From the NCBI GenBank assembly GCA_028821265.1, contig JAPPGU010000006.1:1-42293 (forward strand): 42,293 nt of DNA, in the 5' to 3' direction. A program made the position numbers and the translations under genes. Of this stretch, positions 17,131 to 25,543 are shown in pieces. The DNA is from a bacterium. GTDB lineage: Bacteria > Actinomycetota > Acidimicrobiia > Spongiisociales > Spongiisociaceae. The notes beneath the pieces were generated by a model. It made no database searches. It had not been told where the DNA came from and saw only the letters and a list, made by a program, of their open reading frames with translations. Each line of letters opens with the position of its first letter. Positions within the stretch are counted from its first letter, which is position 1.

Positions 17131-18402
17131 CTACCGGTCGCCGGGTCCGGCCTCGTAGACCACGCTCTGGCGGGTGGCCTCGATGTCGGTGGAGTCGAGG
17201 TGCTCGTGGATCACCACCCCCGCGCCACCACAGTCCCCGAATTCGTCGCAACTCAGCACCCCGGTCACGCCCTGGAATCCGGAGAGGTTGTCCAGGTACT
17301 CGCGCACTCCGGCCCGATCGATTACGAGCGTTCCATCGTCCGACCTCACGTAGGAGGCGGCGCGGATCGCATCGAGTAGCAGGACGGTGGCGTCGTAGGC
17401 ATGGCCCCAGTACGTCCCGGTGGGTGACCCTCCCACCGTCTCCTCGAACCGGGCCCGGAGGCCGGGCGCGCTCTGGCCGGTGGTCTGGTTGGTGTTGTTC
17501 CCGAAGCGGCTGTCGGGGCCGGACACGTAGGTGCCCTCGCTCTGCGGCAGGCTCAGGAAGTCGTCGTTGAGCAGACCGTCCGCCGTCGCGTACACGGTCC
17601 CGGAGAAGGCGGGCATTTCCGCGGCCTGTTCCACCAGATAACCGCCGGTCGGCCAGAAGATAGGAAAGAACAGGGCATCGGGACTGCCCGCTGCTATCTC
17701 GGTGAGCACCGGCACCAGATTCTCGTCCTCGCGGTCGACCTCCCAGGTACCGGTGATGACGCCTCCATGTCCGGCGAACGCGTTGGAGAAGGCGGTGGCC
17801 AACCCTTGGGTGTAAGGACCGCCGTCGTGAACCACCGCCGCGCTCATCACGCCCTTTCCGGACAGGAAGTGGGCCACGGATTCGCCCTGGATCAGGTCGT
17901 TGTGGGCCGTCCGGTAGTAGCCGGCGAAGTGGTCTTCCCCCTCGTTGCCGACCAGATCCGAGGTCAGGGACGGCGCCGTGTTGCCCGGCGAGATAAGGAC
18001 CATGCCCGCCTTGGTGATGAGGGGCGACGCATGGGCCGCCGCCACCGAGCAGTTCGTGCCGACGACACCGACTACATCCCCCTCCGCCACCACCTGTGAC
18101 CCGGTGATCATGCCGCCTTCGGGCGAGCACATGTCGTCGAGCCCGACTCCGAGGTTTACGGCAAACCCGTGGATGCGACCGTAGTCCGCCACGGCGAACA
18201 CGATGGCACGCTCCGCCGAGTTACCGAACAACGTGAGGTCTCCGCCGTTGGTGTAGACGGAGCGGATCTGGATCGCCTCACCGCGGGCAACCTCCACAGT
18301 GCCTAGCGAACCGTCGCCCAGGCTGTCTCTCGGCGTATCGGCGCAAGCCGCGGCCAGCAAACCGAAGGCCGAGATGGAAACCAGCAGCAGCCGCCAGGGC
18401 AT
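17131..18402 (-). CDS. LivJ-like substrate-binding lipoprotein (type 1 periplasmic binding fold)
   Basis: About 423 aa from ATG 18402, which gives a clean lipoprotein signal (PWRLLLVSISAFGLLAAAC). The frame is open to 18450, but that stretch is the metal-type operator. The mature part has IQIRSVYTNGG, AVADYGRIHGFAV, VVGTNCSVAAAH, GMVLISPGNTAPSLT, a Tyr/Arg-rich binding region and GHAYDATVLLLDAIRAAS, as in ABC branched-chain amino acid (LivJ/LivK) binding proteins. No permease or ATPase of the Liv type is nearby. Ligand unknown. The Fur/Zur-like box in front suggests that it is made under metal limitation, so the ligand could be a metal complex or an amino acid used as a chelator; this is an inference. 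Confidence 0.82.
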   Translation of the reverse strand: MPWRLLLVSISAFGLLAAACADTPRDSLGDGSLGTVEVARGEAIQIRSVYTNGGDLTLFGNSAERAIVFAVADYGRIHGFAVNLGVGLDDMCSPEGGMITGSQVVAEGDVVGVVGTNCSVAAAHASPLITKAGMVLISPGNTAPSLTSDLVGNEGEDHFAGYYRTAHNDLIQGESVAHFLSGKGVMSAAVVHDGGPYTQGLATAFSNAFAGHGGVITGTWEVDREDENLVPVLTEIAAGSPDALFFPIFWPTGGYLVEQAAEMPAFSGTVYATADGLLNDDFLSLPQSEGTYVSGPDSRFGNNTNQTTGQSAPGLRARFEETVGGSPTGTYWGHAYDATVLLLDAIRAASYVRSDDGTLVIDRAGVREYLDNLSGFQGVTGVLSCDEFGDCGGAGVVIHEHLDSTDIEATRQSVVYEAGPGDR

Positions 18403-18425
18403 GCCGGGCGTAGGAGTCAGGGTAC

Positions 18426-18440
18426 TGATAATCATTCTCA
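18426..18440 (-). promoter_or_regulatory. Fur/Zur-like operator before the LivJ-like gene
   Basis: The plus strand reads TGATAATCATTCTCA, a 7-1-7 palindrome with one mismatch. The minus-strand core GAGAATGATTATCA differs at one position from the core before the zinc operon (GAGAATGATTCTCA). It lies 24 nt before the chosen start. Confidence 0.7.
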
Positions 18441-18521
18441 TAACAACCATGCTACGTAACTCAGTGGTCTATCGGCGCCTTCACCACCGGCGCCTGGGCT
18501 GGGTGCCCAAAACAGACTCGG

Positions 18522-19697
18522 CTACCCGAGCGAGGCTTCGAACTTCGACACCGCCTCGTCGGTCTCGTCCTCCGTGATTACCAGAGGAGGAGTGAAGCGC
18601 ACGGTGTCCGCGGTCACGTTGTTGACCAGCAACCCGTTGGCGAGGGCTGCCGCGTTGACCTCGGCGGCCCGGGGGGAGTCGAGCACCGCTCCCAGCATCA
18701 GCCCCCGGCCCCGGACAGCGCTGACCCCAGGGATTGCGCTCAGGAGCGAGACGAACTGCCGGCTCCGTTGCCGACAGTTGGCGAGAAGATCGCGTTGTTC
18801 GATCTCGTCCAGCACGGCCAGCGCCGCCGTGGTGACCACGGGGCCGCCGCCGAAGGTGGTGCCGTGATCCCCGTAGTCGAACACCGCCGCCCGCTCGGTC
18901 GAGAGGCAGGCGCCGATCGGCAGGCCGTTGGCCAGGGCCTTGGCCAGGGTTGCGATGTCGGGTTCGATCCCCAGGTCCTGCCAGGAGAACCACGATCCGG
19001 TGCGTCCCATACCGGCCTGGATGTCGTCGAGAATGAGCAGCACGTCCCGTTCGTCACAGAGCTCCCGCAGCTCCCGGAGGTAGTCCGAGCGGAGCGGACG
19101 GATTCCGCCCTCGCCCTGCGTCGTCTCGACCATCACGGCCGCGGTCTGCGGACCGACCACCCCGGCCATGGCTTCGATGTCGTTGGCCGGTACCTGGATG
19201 AACCCTGGGGGAAGGGGCTGGAAGACCGCCTGCTTCTTGGGTTGGCCGGTGGCGGCCAGGGCGCCAAGCGTGCGTCCGTGAAACGAATCCAGCAGGGACA
19301 CGATCTCGTAACAGTCGGGACCCCGGGTCTTCTGGCCCCAGCGCCGGGCCAGCTTGATGGCGGTCTCGTTGGCGGTGGCGCCGCAGTTGGCGAAGAACAC
19401 GCGGTCCAGTCCGGAGAGAGCCGTGAGCCTCTCGGCCAACTCGACCTGCGGAACCATGTAGTAGAGGTTGGACACGTGGACCAGCCGGGTCATCTGGCGC
19501 GCCACCGCCGCGGCGACCGCGGCATTCGCATGCCCGACGGACGCCACCGCGATGCCGGCCAGGCAGTCGAGGTAGTCGTTGCCGTCCTCGTCGTACAGGC
19601 GGCAGCCGTCGCCGCGCACGAAGGTCACCGGGGATCGGCCGTAGGTCTGGATAATCGAGGCGGCCTCCCGCTCGGGGATGGTCAGGGAGTTGGTCAC
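18522..19697 (-). CDS. argD: Acetylornithine aminotransferase
   Basis: A 391-aa PLP enzyme converting N-acetylglutamate semialdehyde to N-acetylornithine in arginine synthesis. It has DGCRLYDEDGNDYLDCLAGI, the FFANCGATANETAIKLAR substrate region, ILDDIQAGMGRTG (Asp that holds PLP) and LAKALANGLPIGAC with the PLP lysine. The GTG at 19697 overlaps the argB stop (GTGA) and has CGGAGG 6 nt upstream. The frame open to 19826 is a shadow of argB. Class III aminotransferases of this type may also act on succinyldiaminopimelate. Confidence 0.94.
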   Translation of the reverse strand: MTNSLTIPEREAASIIQTYGRSPVTFVRGDGCRLYDEDGNDYLDCLAGIAVASVGHANAAVAAAVARQMTRLVHVSNLYYMVPQVELAERLTALSGLDRVFFANCGATANETAIKLARRWGQKTRGPDCYEIVSLLDSFHGRTLGALAATGQPKKQAVFQPLPPGFIQVPANDIEAMAGVVGPQTAAVMVETTQGEGGIRPLRSDYLRELRELCDERDVLLILDDIQAGMGRTGSWFSWQDLGIEPDIATLAKALANGLPIGACLSTERAAVFDYGDHGTTFGGGPVVTTAALAVLDEIEQRDLLANCRQRSRQFVSLLSAIPGVSAVRGRGLMLGAVLDSPRAAEVNAAALANGLLVNNVTADTVRFTPPLVITEDETDEAVSKFEASLG

Positions 19698-20599
19698 GAT
19701 TTGCCTCCGGGTGTGATCATGGTTCCGATTCCTTCCGGGGTGAATACTTCCAGGAGGACGGCGTGCTGGATCCGGCCGTCGAGTATGTGGGCCTGGGGAA
19801 CACCGTCTTCCAGTGCCCTGATGCACGACCTGAGCTTGGGGAGCATCCCCGCGGAAACATTACCGTTCCCCAGGAGTTCCCGTAATTCGTCGAGGAACAT
19901 CGCCTCGATCAGGCTGTCCTCGTCATCGAGGTCGCGGAACAGTCCCTCGACATCGGTGAGGTAGATGAGCTTCCGGGCTCCCAGCGCGGCGGCGAGCGCG
20001 CCTGCTGCCGTGTCCGCGTTGATGTTGTAGTCGTGGCCGTCCGTGCCGCGCGCCAGGGGCGCCAGTACGGGCACCATGCCGTGGCTCAGCAGGTTGCAGA
20101 TCGGGCCGGTGTTCACGTCCACGATCTCACCCACGAAGCCCAGGTCGGGATGGAGTTGGCGAGCGACCAGCAGGTCGCTGCCGAGATCGGTGAACCCGCG
20201 TGCCTCGGCGCCATGATCGAGTAACAACGCGACGATGTCGGGATTGATCCGGTACCCCAGCGTCGTCCGGACAACGCCCAGTGTCTTCTCGTCGGTGACC
20301 CGCAGCCCGTCCACCCAGCGGGGCTCGATGCCGGCCCGAGCCATGGCGCGCGAGATGTGGGGACCGCCGCCGTGAACCACCACCGGCCGGAGGCCCAGCA
20401 GCCCCAGCAGGGTGATGTCGCGGGCGAAGCTCGACCTAAGCATGTCGTCCACCATCGCCGAACCCCCGTACTTGATCACCACGGTCTTGCCGGCGAACGC
20501 CCGGATGTAGGGCATGGCCTCGGTGAGGACCTTGGCCTTGGCCATGGCGGCGGCGATACGCGAGCGGTGCGGGGTAGGAGCGGTGTGGCCGGTCGTCAC
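19694..20599 (-). CDS. argB: Acetylglutamate kinase
   Basis: About 301 aa. It phosphorylates N-acetylglutamate, the regulated step of arginine synthesis in many bacteria. GKTVVIKYGGSAM is the ATP-binding entry, VVVHGGGPHIS the substrate glycine loop, and NINADTAAGALAAAL the C-terminal nucleotide site. The N-terminal helix typical of arginine-sensitive hexameric kinases (ITEAMPYIRAF type) is present, so feedback inhibition by arginine is likely. The start is GTG 20599, overlapping the argC stop, or ATG 20608; the longer open frame is a shadow of argC. Confidence 0.94.
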   Translation of the reverse strand: MTTGHTAPTPHRSRIAAAMAKAKVLTEAMPYIRAFAGKTVVIKYGGSAMVDDMLRSSFARDITLLGLLGLRPVVVHGGGPHISRAMARAGIEPRWVDGLRVTDEKTLGVVRTTLGYRINPDIVALLLDHGAEARGFTDLGSDLLVARQLHPDLGFVGEIVDVNTGPICNLLSHGMVPVLAPLARGTDGHDYNINADTAAGALAAALGARKLIYLTDVEGLFRDLDDEDSLIEAMFLDELRELLGNGNVSAGMLPKLRSCIRALEDGVPQAHILDGRIQHAVLLEVFTPEGIGTMITPGGKS

Positions 20600-21615
20600 G
20601 GCAACCATCCGACCGCGGTCAGCCCGCTCGCCTCGGGGAGCCCGAGGGCAAGGTTGGCGCATTGGATCGCCTGGCCGGCGGCGCCCTTTCCGAGGTTGTC
20701 GATCGCAACTGTGATGATCGCCCGTCCGGTGGGAGCGTCCTCGGCTGCGTGTACCAGGGCACGGTTGGAGCCCACCACCCAGCGGGTTTCGGGAGGCACG
20801 TCGATGACGTCCACGAAGGCCGTCCGGTCGTAGGCCGCCCGGAGCACCGGATCGATCGCGCCCGCCCGGGTGAGTGTGGCGGAACAGGTGGAGAGGATGC
20901 CGCGCTGCATGGGCACCAGGTGGGGGGTGAACTGAACCGGTGCGTGGGCACCGGTGGCAGCCTCCAGCCCCATCTCGATCTCGGGACGGTGGCGGTGGGT
21001 GGTCACCCCGTACGCCTTGACACTCTCGTCGACCGCTCCGTAAAGGAGCCCGGCCTTCAGCCCGCGCCCCGCTCCGGTAACTCCGGACATGGAGTCCACC
21101 ACGATGGGACCCTCGATTAGGCCGGCAGACAGGAGCGGGGCCAAGCCCAGCAGCGCCGAGGTCGGGTAGCAGCCGGGGACCGCCACCCGGCGAGCGCCGG
21201 GGAGGGTGTCGCCGAACAGTTCGGGCAGCCCGTACAGCCAGGAGGGCAACTCGGCGGGAAGGGGGTGAGGGCTCCCGTAGGCGGCCTCGTATCGCTTCGG
21301 CGTGTCCATCCGGTAGTCGCTCCCCAGATCGAACACCGCCACTCCGGCCTCTGCCAGGAGATGGGCCGGCTCCCATGACGAGCCGTGCGGCAGGGCGAGG
21401 AAGGCGAGGTCGATCCGGTCCGGGAGGTCGGAGCGGATCGGCTCCAGCCGGCGGGCGGCGCCACCAAGGTGCGGGTGGACGTCGCCCAGCCGGGATCCGG
21501 CCCGGCTGTGCGCGCCGAGGTAGGCGATCTCCATCTCCGGATGGTCGTCCACCAGCCGGATGAGTTCGCCCCCGGCGTACCCGGAGGCGCCTAGTACCGA
21601 AACCTGCAGTGTCAT
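20596..21615 (-). CDS. argC: N-acetyl-gamma-glutamyl-phosphate reductase
   Basis: A 339-aa NADPH-dependent reductase for the third step of arginine synthesis. VSVLGASGYAGGELIRL is the Rossmann loop and VAVPGCYPTSALLGL holds the active-site cysteine; THRHRPEI carries the conserved His. The start is ATG 21615, with a second in-frame ATG at 21633. TATAGT at 21630-21625 (minus strand) is a good -10 only 9 nt from the ATG, so the message is likely leaderless. It is first in argC-argB-argD; argJ, usual between C and B, is absent. Confidence 0.94.
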   Translation of the reverse strand: MTLQVSVLGASGYAGGELIRLVDDHPEMEIAYLGAHSRAGSRLGDVHPHLGGAARRLEPIRSDLPDRIDLAFLALPHGSSWEPAHLLAEAGVAVFDLGSDYRMDTPKRYEAAYGSPHPLPAELPSWLYGLPELFGDTLPGARRVAVPGCYPTSALLGLAPLLSAGLIEGPIVVDSMSGVTGAGRGLKAGLLYGAVDESVKAYGVTTHRHRPEIEMGLEAATGAHAPVQFTPHLVPMQRGILSTCSATLTRAGAIDPVLRAAYDRTAFVDVIDVPPETRWVVGSNRALVHAAEDAPTGRAIITVAIDNLGKGAAGQAIQCANLALGLPEASGLTAVGWLP

Positions 21616-21639
21616 GGCTGCATGACTATACACGTTTGA

Positions 21640-21653
21640 TGCATAAGAATACA
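21640..21653 (-). promoter_or_regulatory. Candidate ARG box upstream of argC
   Basis: The plus strand reads TGCATAAGAATACA, 11 of 14 matches to the classical ArgR half-palindrome TGAATAAAAATTCA. It lies 10 nt upstream of the -10 TATAGT of argC, where it would cover the -35 region. The arginine repressor gene is not in the window. Confidence 0.5.
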
Positions 21654-21672
21654 GCCAGAAGGGCGGAGGCGG

Positions 21673-22638
21673 TCAAACCCGGTTGACGGCGGCTGGAACC
21701 GGCTCGCCCATCAGCCCCGCCACCACCGCCTCGGCGACGTGCAGACCGGCCTTGTCCTGGGCCTCGGCCGTGGATGCCCCCAGGTGGGGGGTGAGCACCA
21801 CTTGGGGTAGGTCGACCAGTGGCCCGCCGACCAGGGGTTCGGTTGCGAAGACGTCCAGCGCGGCGCCGGCGACCCGTCCCGAGCGGATAGCCGCCGCCAG
21901 GGCATCCTCATCGATGATCCCGCCCCGGGAGGCGTTGACGATCCGCACCCCCGGCTTGACCTTGGAGAAGGCGACCGCGTCGAGCAGGTTCTCGGTCTCC
22001 GGGGTCCTCGGGAGGTGGAGGGAGATGAAGTCCGACTCCGCCAGCAGCGAGTCGAGGTCCCGGAGCTCCCCTCCGGCCTGCCGGGCCTGGTCGGCGGTGA
22101 TGTATGGATCGTAGGCCAGCACGCTCATCCCGAACGCCAGAGCCCGATGCGCCACCAGCGCACCGATCCTGCCAAGACCCACCAGGCCCAGGACCTTGCC
22201 GTCGAGTTCCACCCCGCGGAAGGCCGCCCGATCCCACCTACCGGCCCGGATGGTGGCATCGGCCCGGGCGATGTTGCGGGCCTGGGAGAGCATCAGCCCG
22301 AAGGCGTGCTCAGCAGCCGACACGCTGTTGGCCAGCGGAGCGTTGGCCACCAGGATGCCGCGGCGGGTGGCCTCGTCGAGATCGATGTTGTCCACGCCTA
22401 CGCCGGCCCGGCCGACCACGCGTAGCCGGGGAGCGGCCTCCAGGAGCTCCCGGTCGACCCTGGTGCCGCTGCGTACCACCAGCCCCTCGGCATCCGAGAC
22501 CAGGCTCAAGAGTCGCGACCTGGGCTCCCCGGCGGCCTCTACCACTTCGCAGGTGTCCCGCAGGTACTCCGCGCAACTTGCCGCCAGCACCTCGGCGATC
22601 ACCACTACGGGTCGGGTTCCTGCGGCCACTTTCTCCAC
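21673..22638 (-). CDS. serA: D-3-phosphoglycerate dehydrogenase, short form
   Basis: A 321-aa D-2-hydroxyacid dehydrogenase. VVGRAGVGVDNIDLDEA and GKVLGLVGLGRIGALVA form the NAD site; NASRGGIIDEDAL holds the catalytic Arg region and LTPHLGAST the catalytic His. The match to SerA is best around the N-terminus and PVPAAVN, the usual end of the catalytic core. The regulatory ASB and ACT domains found in most actinobacterial SerA proteins are missing, so it should not be inhibited by serine through ACT. It could instead serve another 2-hydroxyacid. The sequence after the stop shows no ACT-like frame. Confidence 0.82.
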   Translation of the reverse strand: MEKVAAGTRPVVVIAEVLAASCAEYLRDTCEVVEAAGEPRSRLLSLVSDAEGLVVRSGTRVDRELLEAAPRLRVVGRAGVGVDNIDLDEATRRGILVANAPLANSVSAAEHAFGLMLSQARNIARADATIRAGRWDRAAFRGVELDGKVLGLVGLGRIGALVAHRALAFGMSVLAYDPYITADQARQAGGELRDLDSLLAESDFISLHLPRTPETENLLDAVAFSKVKPGVRIVNASRGGIIDEDALAAAIRSGRVAGAALDVFATEPLVGGPLVDLPQVVLTPHLGASTAEAQDKAGLHVAEAVVAGLMGEPVPAAVNRV

Positions 22639-23083
22639 TCCCCTGCTCGCTGGTCGCGATTGTGCCCAACCAGGCTACGATCCACAACCCGGCCCCATGC
22701 CGTAGCCCCGATTATTCATGGTGGGGGTTTGTCCGGGTGACGAGAGTGGATGCTGCATACTCCTTGGCCTGGGGTTTTGGCCGTCTGACAGCCCTTCTTC
22801 CGGTCGGTGCGGAATCAGCCGCAGGGTGAAGGGTGGCAGCTTGTGCAAATCATGTGGTTGAAGTGGCCTGATCCGCATTTGGTGTGCTGGGAACAGGAAT
22901 AATCAGGGCTAGGTACCGGCGGTGTGTCACGTCGCCGGAGGTGGGGAGCTGCCGGTGGGCGCCGTTGTCCGGTGCCGTAGACTGACCGGCGTGGCACCGG
23001 TGCGCGACCCCGAGGATGCTGAGGCGCGGATGGCGCGGGCACCCGTCGGTGCGGTCGAGCGCCGTCTGAGGATGGCTTCATAA
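22639..23083. other. 445-nt intergenic region, no gene seen
   Basis: A gap between divergent serA and fhaB. I see no convincing reading frame, tRNA, or repeat. It must hold both promoters, but I cannot place them with confidence. Confidence 0.5.
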
Positions 23084-23497
23084 ATGCCCGCGGCGATCCT
23101 GGTCGCTCTGAAGTTCATCTTCGTGGCCCTCGTCTACCTGCTGGTCTGGAGGGTGGCTACCGCGGTGGCCGAGCATGTCGGCGCCAAGCCCTGGAGGGTC
23201 CTGGGCGGTCCCGGTACCGGGCTGACCGTGGTGAGGAGCGATACCCAGAACGGGCTGGAATTCGATGTCCGCCGCCCGATCGTGCTGGGAAGCGGCAGCG
23301 AGGCGGACGTACGCATCGACGACGCCTACGCGTCGGACCTCCATGCCCGCCTGGATCCCGAGGAGGAATCGCTCACGCTGGAGGACCTGGGTAGCCCCAG
23401 CGGTACCTACGTGAACGGAAAGCGGGTGACCGCGGTGGTGGCGCTGAGCCGGGGTGACTCCATCCAGATCGGCAAGACCGTACTGGAGGTGAAGTGA
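23084..23497 (+). CDS. fhaB: FHA-domain membrane protein (FhaB/FipA type)
   Basis: 137 aa. Residues 4-28 are a transmembrane helix (ILVALKFIFVALVYLLVW), followed by a linker and a forkhead-associated domain at about 45-137 (LGSGSEADVRIDDAYASDLHARL, LGSPSGTYVNGKRV, LSRGDSIQIGKTVLEV), which has the Gly/Arg/Ser/Asn pattern that reads phosphothreonine. In actinomycetes FhaB is a target and reader of PknA/PknB in cell division and cell-wall growth. It is first in a run of overlapping genes (ATGA-type overlap with pstP). The usual partner fhaA is not upstream; a 445-nt gap and serA are found instead. Confidence 0.9.
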   Translation: MPAAILVALKFIFVALVYLLVWRVATAVAEHVGAKPWRVLGGPGTGLTVVRSDTQNGLEFDVRRPIVLGSGSEADVRIDDAYASDLHARLDPEEESLTLEDLGSPSGTYVNGKRVTAVVALSRGDSIQIGKTVLEVK

Positions 23498-24219
23498 GGT
23501 TCGTCTGGGCGTCCGGAACCGATACCGGCCGCAGACGTCCCAAGAACGAGGACTCGATCCATCCGGAGCATGACGGCCGGACGTCCGGCGTGCTACTGGT
23601 GGCGGTGGCTGACGGCTTGGGGGGCCATCGCGGGGGTGACGTGGCCAGCAGCGTGGCCGTCAAGGAGGCGGTCAGCGCCGGCGGGACCCCCGAGGATCGG
23701 GTGCGGGCGGCCAACGAGGCCATCCTGGACGAAGTTCTCGAGCAACCCCAACTGGTCGGGATGGGGACCACGCTCACGGTCGCCGAACTGCGTCCCGACG
23801 GCGAGGTCACCGTGGCGCATGTGGGGGATAGCCGGGCCTACCGGTGGCATGCCGCCCGCTTCAAGCAACTCACGGTTGACCACACCTTCGTCCAGGAGGA
23901 GGTCGATGCCGGACGGCTGGACCCGGCACAGGTTCACAGCCATCCCGAGCGGTCCGTCCTCACGAGGGCGCTGGGATTCGGTCACGGTCTGGAGGTCGAC
24001 CTTGTTCGGCTGAAGGTCTCGGTGGGTGACCGCCTGCTGCTGTGCTCCGACGGTCTTACATCGATGGTCAGGGATGATCGGATCGCCGCCATCCTGGGGA
24101 GTGGGGCGCCATCGGAGGCGGTGTGGGAGCTGATCGAAGCGGCCAACCGGTCGGGAGGTCTGGACAACGTGTCCGTAATCGTGGTGGCGATCGCAGAGGA
24201 CGAAGCGAGCGGGGATTGA
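23494..24219 (+). CDS. pstP: PP2C-type serine/threonine phosphatase
   Basis: A 241-aa metal-dependent phosphatase that opposes PknB. Metal-binding motifs are NED (D20), AVADGLGGHRGGDVA (D40), VGDSRAY, LLCSDGLTSMV and LDNVSV. The order fhaB-pstP-rodA matches the actinobacterial cluster. Unlike mycobacterial PstP there is no transmembrane segment or outer tail: the protein stops after the catalytic domain, so it should be cytoplasmic. Confidence 0.93.
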   Translation: MRFVWASGTDTGRRRPKNEDSIHPEHDGRTSGVLLVAVADGLGGHRGGDVASSVAVKEAVSAGGTPEDRVRAANEAILDEVLEQPQLVGMGTTLTVAELRPDGEVTVAHVGDSRAYRWHAARFKQLTVDHTFVQEEVDAGRLDPAQVHSHPERSVLTRALGFGHGLEVDLVRLKVSVGDRLLLCSDGLTSMVRDDRIAAILGSGAPSEAVWELIEAANRSGGLDNVSVIVVAIAEDEASGD

Positions 24220-24286
24220 ACGGATCACCCCGTCCGCTCCCGATGGTCCCTGGGGCATGGCGCGGACGTCCGGAAGGCCCGACCCG

Positions 24287-25543
24287 ATGAGCCGTCCGGC
24301 GGAAATCGTATTCGTCTGCGCGTCAGGTGGCCTGGCCGCCTTCGGAGTCCTGCTCGTCAACCTGGCCCGCGAGGAGGTCCGGGCCATGCCGGCACTGGCG
24401 GCGTTCCTAGTGCTGGCCGTGGCGTTCGGGTTGTTCCTCGTGGCGATCCGTGCGTGGGCGCCGGACGCCACCCCCCTCCTGATTCCCGCCGCTTCCATCC
24501 TGGCCGCGGTGGGCTTCGTCACCATCTATCGCTTGGACGAGAACCTGGCGAGCCTTCATGGCTGGTGGCTGCTGCTCAGCGCCACCATGTCCGCCCTCTG
24601 GCTCTACGCCGTCTCGGAGAAGGGTCTGGGCCATCGGGGCGGTGGATGGTGGCCTCTCCTGGCCCTCGCGGCCGGACTGGTCGCGATCCCTTCCCTGGGC
24701 GCGGATGGTGGCACGATCTGGGTGGCGTGGAGGTCGGCTCCGGCGGTGGTTCTCAACCCCGGCGAGATCGTCAAGTTTGTGATGGTGGCCCTCTTCGCCA
24801 TCCTCCTGGCCGAGAGGCAGGCTTTTTTCTCCGCCGGAGGTCGGTACACGGCCCCGCTCCGCCCGGCCCGGGTCACGACGGTCTGGCAGTCCATCCTGCT
24901 GCTGGGACTCGTCCTGGTCGGCGTCGCCGTTCGGGATTCCGCAACGGCCATGATCGTGGTGGGGATGTTCTGCGTGATGGCCTACATGGCCACCAACCGG
25001 TCCGCCTACCTGGTTGGCGGGTTCGGCGCCGGAGTCCTCTGGCTGGTTGCCGGTCCCTGGCTGTCGGAGGGTCTCCAGACCCGGATAACGGTATGGACGG
25101 ATCCGTGGACCCAGCCGGAGGGTCCGGGTAACCGGCTCGCCGAGGGCCTGTTCGGGCTGGCGGCGGGCAGCCTTTCGGGTACCGGCTTCGGTCTTGGCGA
25201 CCCCGACCTGATACCGGAGTCCACCACCAGCCTGGTGTTCGCGGCCGTCGGCGAGGAGATGGGCCTCGCAGGGACCGTGGTGGTGCTGGCCGCGTACGCC
25301 CTGATGGTGGTCACCGGGTTCGGAATCGCGCTGCGGGCCAGGGAGGTGTTCCACAAACTCCTCGCAGGCGGGCTGTCGCTGCTCCTTGGTGGACAGGCCG
25401 TGATGTCCGTGGCCGGGGTGGTTGGGCTCCTGCCCGGCACCGCCATGCCGATTCCCTTCCTGTCGTACGGGTTGTCCCTGACGATGGCCGGCTTCGTCAT
25501 TCTCGCCGTTCTGGCCCGCGTAAGTCACGAGGAGCGGGTATGA
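24287..25543 (+). CDS. rodA: FtsW/RodA/SpoVE-family glycosyltransferase
   Basis: About 418 aa with ten or so membrane helices. This SEDS-family protein polymerises lipid II into glycan strands. Conserved SEDS segments are present: FVTIYRLDENLA, NPGEIVKFVMVALFAILLAERQ, GTGFGLGDPDLIPESTTSLVFAAVGEEMG, and VVGLLPGTAMPIPFLSYG. The ATG at 24287 has GGAAGG 9 nt upstream; an ATG at 24257 is also open. The stop overlaps the start of the PBP gene, its normal partner. Confidence 0.93.
   Translation: MSRPAEIVFVCASGGLAAFGVLLVNLAREEVRAMPALAAFLVLAVAFGLFLVAIRAWAPDATPLLIPAASILAAVGFVTIYRLDENLASLHGWWLLLSATMSALWLYAVSEKGLGHRGGGWWPLLALAAGLVAIPSLGADGGTIWVAWRSAPAVVLNPGEIVKFVMVALFAILLAERQAFFSAGGRYTAPLRPARVTTVWQSILLLGLVLVGVAVRDSATAMIVVGMFCVMAYMATNRSAYLVGGFGAGVLWLVAGPWLSEGLQTRITVWTDPWTQPEGPGNRLAEGLFGLAAGSLSGTGFGLGDPDLIPESTTSLVFAAVGEEMGLAGTVVVLAAYALMVVTGFGIALRAREVFHKLLAGGLSLLLGGQAVMSVAGVVGLLPGTAMPIPFLSYGLSLTMAGFVILAVLARVSHEERV

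Noticed and set aside
21673-22638. serA truncated by a recent stop mutation
   Set aside because: No ACT-domain sequence is visible after the stop; the argC promoter and ARG box follow at once.
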